DNA from: an uncultured Nitrosomonadales bacterium
Lineage (GTDB): Bacteria; Pseudomonadota; Gammaproteobacteria; Burkholderiales; Gallionellaceae
Direction: 5' to 3'
DNA length: 42,581 nucleotides
Assembly: GCA_903858965.1 (NCBI GenBank)
Contig: CAIOKY010000105.1
Coordinates: forward strand, 1 to 42,581
Part shown: in pieces, positions 40,992-42,581 of the stretch
Layout: every line of letters starts with the position of its first letter
Position numbering within the stretch: position 1 is the stretch's first letter
The notes under the pieces: generated by a model
What the model saw: only the letters and a program-made list of their open reading frames with translations
The model's database searches: none
Told to the model about the DNA's origin: nothing
Made by a program: the position numbers and the translations under genes

Positions 40992-42416
40992 ATGAATAAA
41001 ACCATTCTCTTTCTGGCAGGAATAGCGGCCATGACTTTGGTATCGGAAGTGTCGGCCCTACCCCTGTTTGCCCGCCAAACAGGCATGGCATGTTCAGCGT
41101 GCCATTTCCAGCACTTTCCGTTGCTGAACGGTTTTGGCCGTGCATTCAAGTCTGCCGGCTACACAATGATTGCCACGCAGGGAAAAGTTGAAGGCGAAGG
41201 ATTGAGCATACCCAGTACCTTGAATATGGCCGTTTTGACGACTGCAGGATATGAAAAATCCAACCAGACCGTCAGCAAGACTGCCGAAAATACAACGGGT
41301 GATGGCGCATTCTATGTGCCGGGCAATGGCGGCGAGCTGGACCTGTTCATCGGCGGAAGGGTCAGCAGCAATACCGGATTCCTCGCTGAGGTAGGTAGAG
41401 GTGGAGCAGTGTCGGGTACCGCCATCAGCAGTACGCGCAGTTCTGCCAAGTTGCCTATTCTTTTTGAAATCAATTCCAATATGTTCAAATTGGCGGAAGG
41501 CACGCGTGCCGGTTTCGTGCCGTTCAGTACAGATGACGAGGGCGCGTCCTACGGTTTCGAGCTGTTGAATACCGGCGCGAATGCCGTGCAGCAGATGAGC
41601 GCCACTTCGGGTCTGAATGATGCCCACAGCGCGGCGCTTTCGGCACAGCAATATATCGGGACCGCAGGCGCCGTGACCGGCGTGGCATTGGTGGCGAACA
41701 ACCCGGCCGGTTTCATCAACCTGACCAAGTATAACCAGACCGGCATATCCCACGGCGCTCTGGCGGTGCTGGGGTCCACATATTTGCGCGTGACGGGCAT
41801 GTTCGATCTGGCCGGATGGGATGCCGGGGTGGGAATACAGAGCTGGAGCGGGAGCTCGGTCAGCCCCACGGGTACGCCTGGATACATTTTTTCCACTCCA
41901 ATATGCGGGCCGAATGGGGCGAACTGTAATCCTGTCAACCAGACTGCTCCAGCTACCTATGGCGTCACCCAAACGAAGGCGACCGCGATCGATGGTCAGA
42001 TGCAGGGCAGCATGGGGCCCCTGCCGGTGGGTTTCTACTTCAGCTATGCCAGGGCGCCAGCCGGGAATTCCAATTCGTATAACATCGATCCGGCCGCCGC
42101 AGTGGCAGGCTCTGCGGTAATCACAGCCTATGGTACGGCGACCAAGAGTGCTTTGAATATTTCTATGGAAGTGGGCGTGATTCCTGAAAAAGCCACCTTG
42201 GGAGCAGCCATGCGCCGCGGCAGGAGTGGTGTTGCCGTGGGAGCTGCCGACAATGCAAGCGATAATGCGATTACGCTTGTCGCCACTTACAATCTGGCAC
42301 AGAACATGATGGCATCCTTCTCGCTCACTAATTCGAACGGTGAGTACTGGGATGCAGCGCACCAGGATGCACTGGGCAGCAAAACCTGTACGATCAATTT
42401 GGTTACCCTGTTCTAA
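40992..42416 (+). CDS. Cyc2-like outer-membrane monoheme cytochrome-porin fusion
   Basis: Protein of 474 residues: signal peptide (about 1-22, ending VSA), then at the very start of the mature chain a single heme site within LPLFARQTGMACSACH (C34, C37, H38) followed by F-P-L-L-N-G-F-G-R-A-F-K-S-A-G-Y. Residues ~60-474 look like an outer-membrane beta barrel: many short amphipathic Gly/Ser/Thr/Ala-rich strands, no helices, and a terminal Phe (NLVTLF). The FARQTG-x2-C-x2-CH start plus barrel is the layout of Cyc2 iron oxidases, but related cytochrome-porins of unknown role share it, so Fe(II) oxidation is inferred. A Cys pair about 330 residues in (ICGPNGANC) may bridge a loop. GAGGAAAAG lies before the start. 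Confidence 0.7.
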   Translation: MNKTILFLAGIAAMTLVSEVSALPLFARQTGMACSACHFQHFPLLNGFGRAFKSAGYTMIATQGKVEGEGLSIPSTLNMAVLTTAGYEKSNQTVSKTAENTTGDGAFYVPGNGGELDLFIGGRVSSNTGFLAEVGRGGAVSGTAISSTRSSAKLPILFEINSNMFKLAEGTRAGFVPFSTDDEGASYGFELLNTGANAVQQMSATSGLNDAHSAALSAQQYIGTAGAVTGVALVANNPAGFINLTKYNQTGISHGALAVLGSTYLRVTGMFDLAGWDAGVGIQSWSGSSVSPTGTPGYIFSTPICGPNGANCNPVNQTAPATYGVTQTKATAIDGQMQGSMGPLPVGFYFSYARAPAGNSNSYNIDPAAAVAGSAVITAYGTATKSALNISMEVGVIPEKATLGAAMRRGRSGVAVGAADNASDNAITLVATYNLAQNMMASFSLTNSNGEYWDAAHQDALGSKTCTINLVTLF

Positions 42417-42433
42417 CTATTTTTTACAAAGGT

Positions 42434-42482
42434 GTTTCAATAATATTTTTTAGGGCATGATATATTTGAAACGCAAGTGCGA
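42434..42482. other. Inverted repeat downstream of the Cyc2-like gene
   Basis: GTTTCAA (42434-42440) and TTGAAAC (42476-42482) are perfect 7-base arms around a 35-base AT-rich centre. A second small pair, AAGTG/CACTT, follows at about 42475-42495. These may belong to the regulatory region of a gene beyond the window. The last 165 bases contain no supported gene. Confidence 0.3.
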
Positions 42483-42581
42483 GAAAATCACACTTGATTT
42501 TAAATGCATAAACAGCGGCTGGAAATCTTTATGTGTGCCAGCGCACAGAGAGTGGTGGATGCAAGTGGCATAAGTGAGGGA

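Noticed and set aside
41094-42362. 422-residue frame antisense to the Cyc2-like gene
   Set aside because: The plus strand has a signal peptide, heme motif, ribosome site and barrel end; the antisense product has no recognisable domain.

Overview
The window looks like chromosomal DNA of a betaproteobacterium, most likely a Gallionellaceae-type microaerophile (Nitrosomonadales). The reasons are gene orders that I know from Betaproteobacteria (kdsD-kdsC-lptCAB-rpoN-hpf-ptsN-hprK-rapZ; his genes-tatABC-degS-like protease-nif3; sspA-sspB; rpoH behind a CIRCE box), combined with an Alternative Complex III operon and a Cyc2-like cytochrome-porin, both typical of neutrophilic iron oxidisers. Genus and species cannot be fixed from the sequence alone. 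No tRNA, rRNA, CRISPR array, prophage or intact insertion sequence was seen.

Layout. (1) 0.1-1.2 kb, minus: a 34-residue membrane protein that is easy to miss, then a diheme cytochrome c4, then a terminator. (2) 1.5-6.4 kb, plus: hemN, an AsmA-family gene, mutY. (3) 6.4-7.4 kb: a palindromic repeat and an AT-rich orphan membrane-protein gene, the only clearly accessory-looking stretch. (4) 7.4-16.5 kb, minus: one long dense gene row covering KDO supply (kdsD, kdsC), LPS transport (lptC, lptA, lptB), rpoN, hpf, the nitrogen-PTS/regulatory genes ptsN, hprK and rapZ, and then a NusG-domain-II/Gx-transporter pair overlapping ubiX. (5) 16.7-18.6 kb: a KefB/C-like antiporter. (6) 18.7-21.3 kb: a solitary pilin-like gene behind a full-consensus sigma-54 promoter, divergent from a multi-pass histidine kinase. 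(7) 21.4-26.5 kb, plus: hisC-hisB-hisH-hisA-hisF-hisI-hisE and a HIT protein. (8) 26.5-28.1 kb: a TatA-like small gene and tatA-tatB-tatC. (9) 28.2-30.8 kb: DegS/DegQ-like protease (minus), Nif3-like protein (plus), an unknown 211-residue protein (minus). (10) 31.1-39.7 kb, plus: actA-actB1-actB2-actC-actD-actE-actF, then sspA-sspB and a terminator. (11) 39.8-40.6 kb, minus: rpoH with a CIRCE/promoter overlap. (12) 41.0-42.4 kb, plus: the Cyc2-like gene.

How it fits together. The respiratory parts form a plausible chain: an outer-membrane heme-porin (Cyc2-like) that could take electrons from outside the cell, a periplasmic diheme c4 that could carry them, and ACIII (a quinol:cytochrome c oxidoreductase unrelated to bc1) that links the quinone pool to periplasmic cytochromes. 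The ACIII operon sits between nif3 and sspA-sspB, the place where many Betaproteobacteria carry petABC (bc1), which suggests replacement at the same locus. The ActB1 subunit has a twin-arginine lipoprotein signal and the tatABC genes lie 4 kb upstream. The most unusual points are this replacement, the split ActB that keeps a complete CX2CX3CX27C cluster motif, the sigma-54 pilin/histidine-kinase divergent pair, the EetA/EetB-like pair beside ubiX, the partial tatA duplication, and the small membrane protein beside cytochrome c4.
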